Below are positions 23,903-35,387 of a DNA stretch of 64,000 nucleotides, one piece after another; within the stretch, counting starts at the first letter, position 1; every line of letters starts with the position of its first letter. Source of the stretch: Darksidea phi. Its lineage: Eukaryota > Ascomycota > Dothideomycetes > Pleosporales > Lentitheciaceae. The DNA lies in NCBI GenBank assembly GCA_030770425.1, contig JASJFT010000058.1:62001-126000 (forward strand), given 5' to 3'. The position numbers and the translations under genes were made by a program. The notes below the pieces were generated by a model, which worked only from the letters and a program-made list of their open reading frames with translations, made no database searches and was not told the origin of the DNA.

Positions 23903-24674
23903 TCATCTTTGATTTTGCTCTTCGTATTCCGGACCCTGCTTGCGTTCCGACTCCGAGGCGTGGAGATGGTAATCGCAAGAACGCAAGATACGCTCGTAAG
24001 CAAGGATATCTCGGAACTCGTTGTTCTTGAGCATGACCTGGACCAAGAATACGTGTGGAAGATGATTGCGAAGGCCCACCTCTTCTACGTCATCCGAAGC
24101 TGCCTTCCAATAGCCGTATTGCACATCTACCATGAGCGGCAGGATCGGACGACGCTCCGGCAGGCTGCGAAACGCGTATATGTCATGACGTGGTTACAGG
24201 CCTTCTAGTACTAACCTTGTTGCTTGCATAGACATTGTTGACAGCTTGCAGGAAAGGCGATGCCAAAAACCGATCGCCAAGCACGCACGCCTAGAGTTTA
24301 AGCAGTTCCGCTCGCTGTGCGGGTCGATTCTTGTCCACTTGGCCGCAACCTCTAACGTCCAACCAATCTTTAGAGTCGGGTTCCGAGAAGCGTTTGCGTA
24401 TAGGTCCAATGGAAGAAGAGGTTGAAAGCGGGTGGCTCGACCTCGTACAACCGGACGATGCGCTCGCTCACCTCCAACCACGACACTTGGCAAGCCTTCT
24501 TGTAGTACTCCAAGTAGTAGGCAAGCAGCGCCTTGTGTACTTCGTACTTCTTACGGTTTAGGCCAACTTCGATCACTATCGTTCCCTCCCCAGAAGTAAG
24601 TCTGCACGGGAGTATTAGGTCAAGAGAAACGCGAGCTCATGAATGACGTCAACTATTTCCTTCTAGTCTGCCAT
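23903..24674 (-). pseudogene. BTB/POZ domain protein, decayed
   Basis: Pieces of a small fungal BTB/POZ protein appear in order on the minus strand but not in one frame. The first part (to 24370) reads IVIEVGLNRKKYEVHKALL and continues to FFHWTYTQTL, then stops at TAA (24370-24372). The sequence continues one base out of frame with RAELLKL, then a TAG (24291-24293) where homologues usually have Trp, then LGDRFLASPFLQAVNNVYA. The last part reads YAFRSLPERRPILPLMVD and runs to about 23903. The putative first ATG (24674) is followed by a TAG at the fourth codon. At least two in-frame stops and one frameshift indicate a dead gene. BTB proteins of this size usually serve as protein-protein interaction modules. 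Confidence 0.65.
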
Positions 24675-25445
24675 TGTAGGATTACTAGAGGCAGAGTGTC
24701 AATCACGAATCCTTTGAGTCAGTAGTGGAGAAGATAATTAATGACTGATTGCCGGATGGTTGTAATGAAGGTAAGAGCGATAGGGTCATGGCGCGTCTCT
24801 CTTATCAACCACTTCCCCTAACATATCTTGTCCAATTCTCTTACTGCGACGTGCAACAACGTTTGTTAGCTCGTTGTGCACAGTGCCCTCACACGAGTTT
24901 GTCACGCTTTGCCTAGTAAAATCGACGACAGTATCGCTAAGTTTTTGTCCTAACTATACCTCTACAGTACGAATTGCTTCGCAACTTGCAAGATTACGCG
25001 ACCTCTACTAAGGTGGCCAAAGACAATGCGTGCTAGTACTCCTTTGGCCGAGCTTTACCAACTTTATATCTCCACATTTTGTCCCTCACCGCTGCAATCA
25101 GTTCTAACACTCGTCATACCACATCGGAAACCCCAAGACCTATCAAGAGCCCCTCCCTCTCGTTTTATTCTCTCAATCTGGTGGCAAGTTCTGCACATTC
25201 TTTAAGTGCGTACTGAGGAGATTCAAGGCAAGCGCCTAGATGTATCAGTCAACCATTGAGTCCTCCCCCACCTGCTTTAGCCATCGCAATACCATTTTAG
25301 CTTCGTCCCGGTGCTCCAGAATAGCATGAAGTGGACTAGTCTATAGTTCAATTAGGACATCGTAAAATTAAACCTAACGATATCGTAGTCTCATTTCCGT
25401 CTACGGACCGCGCACCACAGATTGCTGGTCCAAAGGACGAAGATT
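24675..25445. other. AT-rich gene-free stretch
   Basis: Few open frames and none of useful length. No transposon or RNA feature was recognised. Confidence 0.5.
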
Positions 25446-28316
25446 CTACCTAAAAATATTCGTCCACTCCCTCAACAGCTCATCCACTTCATCATCCTTG
25501 TCGTACGGAGATTCGATGCTGAAATAAGCTGATGAGTGATTGCTCGGCCGACTGTCTGCGATCACAGGAGTCGGAGGTGACGGAGGTGGAAGGCAATCTC
25601 CTACACCTGGCCTATCGAGTCTAGCAACTGCGGACGAGGGAATGCTTTTGACTACCGTGGACGTGTTTGGCTTAGTCGAAACAAATATCTCAGCGTCCAA
25701 CGAAGTGCTTTCATGATCCGCCTTCGAATTGACACGTCTTTTATCCTTCTTACTCTTCTTACTCTTGAGAATAGAAGCCTTGAAACTTTGCTGCTCTCGC
25801 AGTATCCGATTCCCACCGGGCTCAGTGTCAGAGGTTTGAGTATTTCCCATGTTGTACTCAAACTTGGGGTCTTGGCCTTGCTTTGTAACACGGGCAACAC
25901 GGGCAGGAAATCTGCTAGATGCAGTGGGAGAGCTAACACCATGCGCTCCGGCTTGTTTCGTGTCATGCGCTGCTCCCAAACTGTCGCCCAGGTCCTGGGT
26001 GCCGCTTCGTTCTCCCCGCTTTATATTCCACCTTCTTTCAACTTCGGAATTGCGTCTGCGCTCCTTTAAGGATATGGGGCGTAGTTGTTGCTCTTCCACA
26101 GTTGGTGATAATGGCTCGGAGACAGGGGAGTAGACGGGCGAAGTTGGGCTATAGTCATCGAAATCGGTTTTCCTCTCGTACACAAGCGTAGGGTTCCGGC
26201 CTTCATCAAACAGCTTTTCAATGATGCCTAAGGGTGCATCGTCCGGTCTGGGAACAAGCACACCGTTGTCGTAGTAAATAACAATAACATAGTCTCGAAG
26301 CTTAGCTGGGAGTTTATTTTCAGTGTGAGCTATCAAGAGCACGTCTGCAGTTTTGGTGCTCAAAGGGACACCTAATGTCTTGAAAGTTTCAAGGATTTTG
26401 CATCTGCCCTTGCCTAATGTGTTTAAGCCTAGGTTGTGTTTTGTTTCTTGGCTCGAAGCGCGCCGAGACCCTCGTGGATATGCTTCGTGTACGATCGGCG
26501 GTGGTATGGCATGCGCGTGGGAATAGTGAAAAGGCGAAAGCTCAGTAAAGGGGTCGCTCCTGCTTCTATCGGTCTCGGACTCGGGGCTCTTGACTATAAG
26601 GTGAGCTCGCCGACCTAAAATTGGGGGTACGCCGTCAGCAATGCCTATGTAGAGAGGTCCCAGTGCCTGTCGTCCTGAACCGAGTTACGTACTTTTGCTT
26701 TCGCTTCTGCTCTTACGCAAAACCTCTATACCCTCGACCCCAGGCGGAAGTGTAAGTGATGATCGCGCCGAGGAAGGAGGCAATTCTTCCGACGCTCGTG
26801 TCGGCCACATGTGCATAGTAATGAACCATCCAGGCTGAATGGCCGATTCCCATAATGAAGGGAGAACAACTTCACCGTTCTGGTTTATAAGATCGTACTT
26901 CCCTTCGAAGACGCACTTGGTCATACTTCCGGCATGCGCAAAGGCTTGCTTAATAAGACGTTCTATACCCTGTAAATCTTATCAGTACACCGCCACTCTT
27001 CCGCAAACAGTAATGGCGTACTTACCTCCCAAGTGTTGCAAATACGAAACGGAAAGCTGTAGTTTCTTCCCACTGCATCTTTGAAGGCTATAGGAAGCTG
27101 TCGCTCAGGGGTAGCAGATTTCACTTCTCGGAGCACTCTCTTTGCGACCTCGTCCTGTACCCTTCTTTCGGACTCTCCCTGGAGCTGCTCTAATTTAGAG
27201 ATGGCGGCGGCGGCTTCCCGCTCCTTCTCTTTGCGTCTTGCACGAAATGCCGCAGATGCGCCCGCGTTTCGTTTCCTTTTTTCACTGGAGGTGGCCTGTG
27301 AACCTTCTCGTTTGTCTTCGAAAGTTATAACTTGAGACTTGTTATCGAGAGCTTCAACGGCAGAATCGGTTGGCATGCTAACTAAGTCGCTGTGACCCAT
27401 CTTCGAACTATGTGGGTTCCCAAGAAAAACGCTGTCAAGATGGCCCCGTGCTCGGAAATATGATCCAATAACACTTTGGTGACGCTCGGAATGATCCTGG
27501 TCCTCTTCCTCCTTCGAGAGCGCCTTCTGTAAAGCTTCGATGTCATCCAAAAGACCTCGAATATGCTTCACGCATTCTTCGAGTGTTGTAGCGGTGATAT
27601 TGGGGCTGGTCGAAGACGGTGCCACGTGCGGGTTGGTCTTGATCATCGGCGTTTGAGTTTCCTTGTCCGATCCGTCATCATCAAGGGTGGTGCTGCCTTC
27701 GCTCATGCTGTAATTTCTCAGAGATTCTTCATATCTCTTCGCCGACTCTTTCTTGCTTTGTAACAATGCCTTGATCTGCTCACGCTGCTTTGCCTCCGCT
27801 TCGCGATCGAGCTTCTGCGCCGCAACTTGGTGTGCATGGGTCAAAACCTGCAGCAATAATTGAAGCGTGCTTTTCAACGTGTCAATGTGACGTCTCAAAA
27901 GCTCGATTTTGGACTCGCGGAAAGGGAGCATCAGCCGGCCAAGCGTATTTTTCTTACTCTTCTTGAGCGCCGCGTCTAGCTCCGTAAACACAGACGAGCA
28001 CTCCAGCACAGTCTTGTTGGCCGTTTTGAGAGCGTTTGCGGAGAGTAGATGCGAGGTCTCCTCCAGTTGGAAAAGAGTCCCTAACTCCTTGATGATGCAT
28101 GAGGTCAGGTCGACCTCTGTTGCGATGTCTCTGACTCGTCGATCAGCGGAAGCGACACCATCGGCACTGAGAGCGAAGGTACGATCAGCAAGTGCTTTAA
28201 GAATGGTATATGTTTATATGCCGTGGGGTTGCTTACTATTGGTAGAGGGTTTGGGAGAGCTTGAGGCCTGCGCCGGCCACCTGGATGACCGACGCGATGA
28301 GACCGATCTCAGCCAT
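25446..28316 (-). CDS. HeLo-like N-domain, bZIP-like and ubiquitin-like domain protein
   Basis: Exons are 28237-28316, 27026-28166, 26693-26969 and 25446-26614, 2667 nt and 888 residues. Residues 1-100 (MAEIGLIASVIQVAGAGLKL, then YADGVASADRRVRDIA) match the fungal N-terminal domain often found on STAND/NLR-like proteins. A coiled coil follows (about 120-185). Residues about 323-350 carry a bZIP basic signature (NAGASAAFRARRKEKE; N-x7-R spacing). Residues about 384-460 form the fungal ubiquitin-like domain (FKDAVGRNYSFPF to IQPGWFITMHMWP), joined across an intron. The last 430 residues are disordered, with SR-rich, Lys-rich and CTD-like YSPTSP parts. Its role is unknown; regulatory or immune-like signalling is inference. 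The acceptor of exon 2 was chosen because it restores the known QYADGVASADRR sequence. Confidence 0.82.
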
Positions 28317-29017
28317 GGTGATTTCTAGACAACCGGGTCATGAAAATACCTGTGTAACTAAACAAACATCAGACGACGCTGCTTAGACCTAGAGCGTTCC
28401 GTGCGGAGCTCTCCTATGCTAGCGAGAAGAAAGGGGGAGGGGGGTGGGGGGGAGGCGGTTGTGGCTGAAGCCTGAAGCACAGCCCTGTAGGTCGATACCC
28501 CTCGTGTTGGCCAATGCCATGTAAAGGAGATCCATATGCGCGAGGATTGCTTACCGCTTTCAAACGCCCTTGGCACACTGCAACATCGTCTGATGGATAT
28601 GCTTTTCTTCACACTGCACGATATTTAGATACCGCTAGGCGTGTCCGACGAAGCTCCATCTGTCACAATTCCCCCTGAAGATAATCAGGGTACGCGTTCC
28701 ATGATCGAAGCAGTTCTGTCGAACGCGCCTCTTCCAGTTACACCCGAAAGAGGCCTAGACTGACTTCGTGCCGCTCCAACCCCACCACCGACGTCAATTT
28801 CCAACCAACCCTGTATGTGATCAGCACAACAACATTGAGCGATTGGTTATTTAATTAAGCTACGACGAAGCCACAAGGCCACACGTGTGTGGCGCATGTC
28901 CAACAATTACATCATGGGGTAAGCAACCTTGTTTATGGTCGGGTTTTTGCTCCATCGTCTGTTAGAACCGAGTCCATTCTTCGCTGCCAATATTGTCTTG
29001 AATTCCGTTACGATACA
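28317..29017. other. divergent promoter region
   Basis: Spacer between the start codons of two divergent genes (28316 minus, 29018 plus). It has a G-rich run near 28430-28455. No coding feature was supported. Confidence 0.5.
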
Positions 29018-30670
29018 ATGAGTGAGCCATTGCAACAAGGCGGAAAGAAACTCGTGAAAAGACGACCCGTGCGATCTCCTAGTCTTGAACGAGGCCAATC
29101 TGGAAATCGATTCTCTCAGCAGGATACCCCCCCCGTACCACCACTTGACACCAACGTAGCGGGCCCTTCGTCCACTGCAATGCCGGCCGATAAGCCCACC
29201 ACTCCTGATACGGAAAAGCGATCGAAATGGCGACTCTCGAATCCTTTCCATTCCAAAGACAAGCAACAACGGAAAGACGCTGAGGCGCCTGGAGGTATGG
29301 GAGCAACAGCCCGGTCAGCAGCAGCTACAGACTCAGCATACTTTAGTAGCGAGAACGTGAATAGCTCTAGGTCGGACGTCAATACAAGCGCTCAGCCTAG
29401 CTTCGTCAGCTCAGAGAGACGCAACTCTCGCAGCGAGCAATTCCGTCCAGCAGCTACGAACTTACAGCCTCCATCTACAAATACGGCACCGACCACGAAC
29501 ATTACGCCGCCCACGCCACCTGTGCACTCCGCCTACGAGCCCCCTATTCAGCCACCACCGCCTGTTCCTAATCAACCGCTCGCGCATAGTCAAAATGCAG
29601 AGAATGTACAACGCGACTCGTATCACGACCAAAGCACAGGAAATGTTGTGACGACAACTACCACTACCACAACCACCACTACAACTACGACTGGTCCGGG
29701 TGGTTCTACAACAGTTGAACAGCCCACTGGTAGTAGTGCTAACCCCACTACTAAAGCGCAAGTTACGAACACATCAGGACCAAGCCCACCATCTCCAGCA
29801 CCTCCAGCTCAAGCTCAGCACTCTGCACCCCAAGTGCCATCTAAACCGAATCCATCCCCACCAATTCCGAGCCGCAACAATATGAGGAACAGGGTGGAGC
29901 TAGACTCGGTGTCTCCTGGCATTGAAGCGCCTAATCCTATGGTATCTCCCGTTAGCCCTAACAGTCCAACGCGGCACAACTTTTCATACCCTGCCCGAGC
30001 GCCCCCGCCAGGAGTACCTCGTCAAGTACCTGTGCAGCCATTGTCAGATCAGCAGCCTAGTACCGGTGAACATTTGCAACAACATCAGGCCCATCATAAT
30101 GTCGGATATGGTGAACCAAACAATCCTGTTGTGCTTGTACCTGGGCAGTCGCAACCGCAACCGCAGCTACAAAACCAACAGAAGCACCCGACACTTGCAA
30201 ACCTTAAGCTTGCCGCCGCAGGTATTCACGTAAGTATTATGCTTACCGGTAGGATCCTCGCTAACTTCTTGTTCTAGGGTGCCGGAGAAGCTTTGCGCGG
30301 AACCCTTAACAGTTCAGTGGACAAGCGTTTCGCCAACCCCAACTCCAGCGTGCACGCAAAGAACCAGGCTGCCATCGATAGCGGCCGATCCGAAATAGAG
30401 ACAGGCCACTTCGTCCATGGCCAACGGCCCTCTCCCAATGCGAACCCTCTAGATCCGAGCGCTCAGCATGCAGCCCCGCAGTATGGACCGCAATATGGCC
30501 AGCAACCGCTCGGAAAGACCGCGTACGGCGGCCCGCCGGTGCTTGGGTCACAGATCGAGGGACGGAGTGGAGGCAAACTGAATAGCTTCATGAAGAAGAT
30601 GAAAGAGGGGCCGATGGCTGCTGAGAGATCTGATGGGAGGAATGGGGGCCTGAAGGTAGTGAATGAGTAG
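29018..30670 (+). CDS. conserved proline/threonine-rich fungal protein, unknown function
   Basis: Exons are 29018-30229 and 30278-30670, 1605 nt and 534 residues. The first 400 residues are disordered, rich in Pro, Ser and Gln, with a run of about 14 threonines near residues 210-225. The conserved part spans the intron: TLANLKLAAAGIH joins GAGEALRGTLNSSVDKRF, which I recognise from uncharacterised ascomycete proteins. The C-terminus (KLNSFMKKMKEG) is basic. No signal peptide or membrane helix is seen. The start MSEPLQQGGKKLVKRR is the first ATG of the open frame that gives a plausible N-terminus. Confidence 0.8.
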
Positions 30671-31174
30671 TCATGCCATGAGGATACTGCAACATGTGCG
30701 GCATAGGTCGTGATTGTACAATTACGGGATTTTTCATTGGTGTGGGTTCATGGAGTACACGGCCATGATCTCAGGGTGTGGTAATCATGTATGGACATTG
30801 GGAAAGCCATGCCGGTAGGGGCTTTAACTTGAGTATCCTACATCTCACAATGCCAAAAGTAATGGAAGCAAAGCATAGAATATATCCTTGCTACTCCATC
30901 GCAATCGCAGGATAGCGCGGCTTATGATTTGCGACAATATATGTCGAATGCCTTTTGGATATATTTTACCAATTTTGAACCCTACCTTGGGTGGGGGGAC
31001 ATATGTAGGGTTAGATCAAATGAGGGTTTTTTTAACTAGTTAGTCAGCCAAATTGCATCATCTGCCTTTAAAATTGCGCGACCACGCTTTGTGCAAGCGT
31101 AAACACGGGCTAGTGTATAGCTGCATCTTCACTTCAAATCTTCCCATGTGCCCACTAACATTGTAGCACTCGCA
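30671..31174. other. intergenic region
   Basis: AT-rich spacer. A CTAACATTGTAG sequence at 31154-31165 looks like a branch site and acceptor just before the rhodanese ATG, so a leader intron is possible, but I could not fix its donor. Confidence 0.4.
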
Positions 31175-31597
31175 ATGGCCACGTCGCAATCCAAACAGCT
31201 CCTCATCGATGTCAGAACGCCTGCTGAATTCGCGACCGGCGCGCTAGCAAACGATCTCTACTCCGCCGTGAATATCGAGTATCAGAGGATCGATCAACTA
31301 CCAGAAGTATATTTGAGATTCGGTGTGCACGTGCGTAAGGACGATGATATCACGCTGTATTGTCGGTCTGGACGGAGGTCGAACATTGCGCTGCAGACGC
31401 TGCGGGGTATGGGATATACAAGCGTAAGAGATATCGGGGGGTTAGAAGAAGCGAGGACAGTCTTGAAGGAAGAGGAAATGCGTAGGGTGGTAGAGGAGAA
31501 AGCTGCAAAAATACCGGAAAGGGCGGTTGAAGGAAAGAGAGAAGCCAGGGTGAAGGCATTCGGCACGTTACTGGATGCGCTAAAGAGGTTGGATTGA
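31175..31597 (+). CDS. single-domain rhodanese-like protein
   Basis: Sulfurtransferase-like domain of 140 residues. It begins with the CH2A-like LLIDVRTPAEFATGAL, then has the active loop CRSGRRSN with the catalytic Cys in a CxxGxR form, and a C-terminal helix block (DIGGLEEA). The extra C-terminal 45 residues are charged and helical. Roles of such domains include thiosulfate sulfurtransfer and tRNA thiolation support; the substrate is not evident. The start is the ATG at 31175. A short in-frame stretch upstream lacks an ATG. Confidence 0.8.
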   Translation: MATSQSKQLLIDVRTPAEFATGALANDLYSAVNIEYQRIDQLPEVYLRFGVHVRKDDDITLYCRSGRRSNIALQTLRGMGYTSVRDIGGLEEARTVLKEEEMRRVVEEKAAKIPERAVEGKREARVKAFGTLLDALKRLD

Positions 31598-31828
31598 CCC
31601 CCCGCGTGCAGAGCAAATTAAAGTGTATATGGATGGAACGATGATTACTGGGTACGCTGTGTTAACGCAATAACATTCAATATCTACAGGTAAACACCTA
31701 TTTTCTGCTCCCTAAACGGTTGGCTAAAGCTATACTATAAAGCATTGACGCCGCGCTCTATGCTCTGCCTGCTACTCTTCCCTTCCCTATGCGCTCCTCT
31801 TCCTTGGTTCTATCACTCCAACATTGCC
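31598..31828. other. short spacer
   Basis: 3' flank of the rhodanese gene and of the minus-strand pseudogene. Nothing else was seen. Confidence 0.4.
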
Positions 31829-32558
31829 TTAAACAGGCGGGGCTCTGGTGGGAGCAGTACCGTTAGGTGGGAAGCCACCGCCACCGCCGCCAGAGTTCTC
31901 GTTCTCAACACCGCCCTCCGAGGCCCAATAGACAGCGAGGATGACATTGCCGCTGGTAGCTACACCGGAGTAAACGCCGATGTAGTTGCAATGCCATGAC
32001 TCGAGATAGATGTGCGGAACAGGCTCACAGCTGTCGACGTCGGTAATCCGGATGTTCGAGGTCAAGGGCACACCCCTCCTAGTTCCCAGCCATGTTCTAG
32101 CGCACGGGCTCGCCGCCGGAAACCCAGTACGGGCTCTGCGTCGCTTCGGGCGAGCCAATGCAGCTGTTGTTTCCATAGAAAGGATTGAGGGATCGGGGGT
32201 GGATTTGTGATTGATGTTGAGGACGGTGTCGAGGTCACGGGCGTGGAGGTATGCTTCTCTATTCAAACAGCTAGCGATCCCGTTCAAGATTAAAGGATAC
32301 AATGGGAAGTCTCGCTTTGGCTAATCATCCTATTCTGACGCATTTTCTCAACTATGGTTGGTGCTACGACGAGCGTGCATAGCGACATCGTTGCCCCTTA
32401 CTCTTACTTCCTCCGCACAGTGAGCGGGAAAACGCTATGCGTGTTGAGATACGCATTGCGCTACTCAGTCTCCCTCTCCATTTCAGCCTTACTTTGGCCC
32501 GGTGCGCAGCCACGAGCAGGGAAGCGCCGAGATGAGTGGAAACAATGGTGGACTTCAT
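31829..32558 (-). pseudogene. secreted intradiol ring-cleavage dioxygenase-like, decayed
   Basis: Fragments in order match the fungal extracellular intradiol dioxygenase-like family. A signal-peptide-like start at 32558 reads MKSTIVSTHLGASLLVAA. Next come RDLDTVLNINHKST and, in another frame, SCIGSPEATQSPYWVSGGEP. After this are TAG stops at 32097-32099 and 32079-32081. A different frame then continues with VPLTSNIRITDVDSCEPVPH and ESWHCNYIGVYSGV. The part that should carry the Fe-binding Tyr and His residues is missing: the frame jumps straight to a Gly-rich tail ending at 31829. Stops, frame changes and an internal deletion show it is not functional. Confidence 0.7.
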
Positions 32559-33866
32559 GTTGACTAGAGAGTAGTAACAAATGAGCAAGCAAGAGCGAGA
32601 AAAGATTGGAAGGAGATTGAAGAAGGAAGACTGCTGGGTGGTGGCCTTCTATTGGAGTCATGTCGACGGTTTTTATCTCTATCGTTCAGAGAGCCTTTGA
32701 TAGTGTGTAGGAGTAAAGTGTCACAGGCACCGTCACGTTTCCTAAAGGCCGTCAACGTACATGCAACTAAGCTACTTTGAATGGCTTTCTACCGCCTTGA
32801 CACTCTATCCCTTCTTATTAGCAACAGTGGAAATATCCAACGCATCTACACTGTCGCAGTGCAGACTTGAGAACCTTGTACAGCACCGTTTCGTTCCACA
32901 GCGCGCGTACATCAACACCCAACCTTCGTCAACGTCACCCATCTCCACGAACCGCACATTCGGCATTAGAAAGATTGCCAAGCAAAGCTTCAAATTATAG
33001 ACGTGGAGCTGTTCTAGCGAGATTTTTTTTTGATGAGGTTACGCGTCTATGTGATTAAGTTACCGGAGTATACCCGTTCAAGGCGTTGAGCTGCCGGGTC
33101 AAGGATGGTCCTTGGATGGCTACGCGCTTGTCAACCATAGTATTTCGATTGCCATTTGTCATGAGCAAAGTAAAGAACAATCTCCGTTGGGGGTTGTTAG
33201 GGTGCGTGACTGGACCTCGGGAGGCTGTGAAGGGCTTGCGTGGCTTAAGACGGGTATACGAGTATTAAGCTAGGGAAGAACGTGCTCGGGGTGCTTGGGT
33301 GGCGATGATAAAGTTGAGGATATTCCGGCGACGTGGGTGGTATTGGTAGCACAAGAGAGGGAGTCAGATCAATCGGTGCAATGCTTTTGGCCCATGTAGA
33401 ATAAGTTCTTAATTGTAAGATAGACTACTACGGTTAATGATATCATGGAGACGTGGAAAGGACGTGGTTAGGGGATGCACGTGTGCGTTCAAGGGAATGG
33501 CTGGAGTAGGAGGATCGGAGAGGATTGGTCAAAGGCACTCAGGGCACGCTGGGAAGTTGCTTGTACAACAATGCAGAATCTGATATTTTTTCATATGCCT
33601 TTAAATCGTAAGTAAATTTATTAATTGCAATGAAATGGACATTGTTCTTCAATTGGTCAACCCGCTTCTAATCTAGTGCGCACGACTTTTCCTACCTCTG
33701 TACCCAAACCACCGCTTCCCTGTGCTTACACATCTTCATAGCACTCTCACCTGTGACTGATTCTAGAAAGCTTAGATAAGTCATGGGCTGTGGGCGGCCT
33801 ATCATCACTGTCACAATCGACTCCTCTATCGGTCCCGTTGCACATATAATCCTCTCCGGAATGCAT
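32559..33866. other. gene-poor stretch
   Basis: AT-rich DNA with only short frames. A minus-strand frame at 33692-33934 overlaps the end of the next gene and was not recognised. No RNA or repeat was supported. Confidence 0.45.
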
Positions 33867-35387
33867 TCATCCTGTCTTCGGGCCAAAACTACGATCCTCA
33901 GTCCTGATGCGAGCAGCGGCCCTCTCTTTCTCATCCTTTCCGATTACTTCACCAAGATAATTCAACGACGCACCAATGACTAGAAGGCCCACCATAGCCC
34001 CCGTCCCATATCCCAAAACCTTCAGTCCCATCGACACATTGCTAATCATGCCAACTAGAAAAGACGCAAGAACGAGCATCCATTGGAGTACAATCCATGC
34101 TGAGACAGTACGTTGCTTAACCCGGAAAACCCCGTGAACGCTCCCCTTCTTGTTCGAGACACTTTTGAGAAATAAGACGAAGCCTACAGCAATGGTGCCG
34201 AAGAAGACGATTACGCCGCAGAAGTCGTATAGAAGGTAGTGCAAATCAGCCAAGCGTGTCTGCATGCTGAGTAACGACGATGCGAGGGATAGAGGGAGAA
34301 AAATGCTCGCAAGGAGGCTCAACAGCCATAGACTAGACGACTCACTAATATTGCGGTTCATGTCGAACAACTGTAGACGGCTCTGTAACCGGGCGCCCAG
34401 CGATGAACTTCTCCTATTCACGTCGCCGCATATACCGCGGAGTTCAACATCGAGGCGTCGTAGTTGTGTCATGGAGGGCCCGTGTTCGAGGATAAGCATG
34501 TTGAGCAGCGAGTCGGTCACTATGGCGACTTCCGAGATCTCGCGATTCAACTCATCATAAACATGAATCCATCTCGAAATTGCCTTCAGAAGCAAAAGAT
34601 TGATGCCGATCTCTTCTTGGTCGGCTATGCTGTCTAGAATCTGCTTGCAGCTGATCCAGGTCCTATCCAGACTTTGGGAGCAAATCAACAAGGTGGCGTG
34701 ACAGATGCGGAGGAGCACAAGCTCCTGCTGCGCTGTGGCATTCTGGACAGTGATGTGGTTTCCAATGTCCTCGTAGGATAATTCGTTGTCGAATACTCTC
34801 TGTACTAGCAGTTTTAAAAGGGCTCTTGCGGTTTTGTCTTTCTTCTGGCCTGGAGGAAGTTGCTTGGTGCCATCGAAGAAGCTTCTACAGCTAACAATTA
34901 CTGTTGAGCAATTAGACTTGCGACGGATCAGATCAATTTGGAAAGATAGCTCACATATAGCGTGATTATCCTGATCCCTTTCATATTGTAGGTTGGCTTT
35001 CCATCGGATTATCCTTTGATGCTGGCCTTGAAAGGGGTCGAATGAATTGATCGGAAGACTAAACCAAGTGATTCCAGATGAGCGGTTGCGGCATTGTGAT
35101 AGTGCTTCAGCAATTGAGCTGGAGGAATTGGTAAAACGTGGTTGTCGGAGGTCTCTTTTAAGTAATTGCTTAACATGTATCTTGAACGGTTCCAGGTGTT
35201 CCATCTGGTACTCGAAGTATATGCGACATAACCCCTGTTCTTGCTTTTGCATCGTTTCGAGGATAGGTTCTAATTCTAAAGGTGCAGTTAGAGCTGAGGC
35301 TGGTTCAAAAGTCGCAACCGTCTCTGCAGACGCGCTTTGCGTCATAGAGATATCGACAACATGTAGATAAGGTACTGGGTTCGGCAT
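33867..35387 (-). CDS. CorA-like multispanning membrane protein
   Basis: Single exon, 506 residues. Residues 1-340 are soluble and mostly helical, with a charged long-helix part (QLRRLDVELRGICGDVNRR). Four hydrophobic segments follow near the C-terminus, beginning with WLLSLLASIFLPLSLASSLL, the pattern of fungal CorA-like proteins. The canonical GMN motif of CorA/Mrs2 magnesium channels is not visible, so ion transport is uncertain. Such genes are often lineage-specific and lie near HET and ankyrin genes, as here, next to a decayed HET gene. The frame is uncorrupted, so the gene may still be active. Confidence 0.65.
   Translation of the reverse strand: MPNPVPYLHVVDISMTQSASAETVATFEPASALTAPLELEPILETMQKQEQGLCRIYFEYQMEHLEPFKIHVKQLLKRDLRQPRFTNSSSSIAEALSQCRNRSSGITWFSLPINSFDPFQGQHQRIIRWKANLQYERDQDNHAICELSFQIDLIRRKSNCSTVIVSCRSFFDGTKQLPPGQKKDKTARALLKLLVQRVFDNELSYEDIGNHITVQNATAQQELVLLRICHATLLICSQSLDRTWISCKQILDSIADQEEIGINLLLLKAISRWIHVYDELNREISEVAIVTDSLLNMLILEHGPSMTQLRRLDVELRGICGDVNRRSSSLGARLQSRLQLFDMNRNISESSSLWLLSLLASIFLPLSLASSLLSMQTRLADLHYLLYDFCGVIVFFGTIAVGFVLFLKSVSNKKGSVHGVFRVKQRTVSAWIVLQWMLVLASFLVGMISNVSMGLKVLGYGTGAMVGLLVIGASLNYLGEVIGKDEKERAAARIRTEDRSFGPKTG

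Noticed and set aside
33692..33934. 80-codon minus-strand frame at the end of the CorA-like gene
   Set aside because: It partly shares DNA with the CorA-like 3' end in another frame and has no recognised domain.
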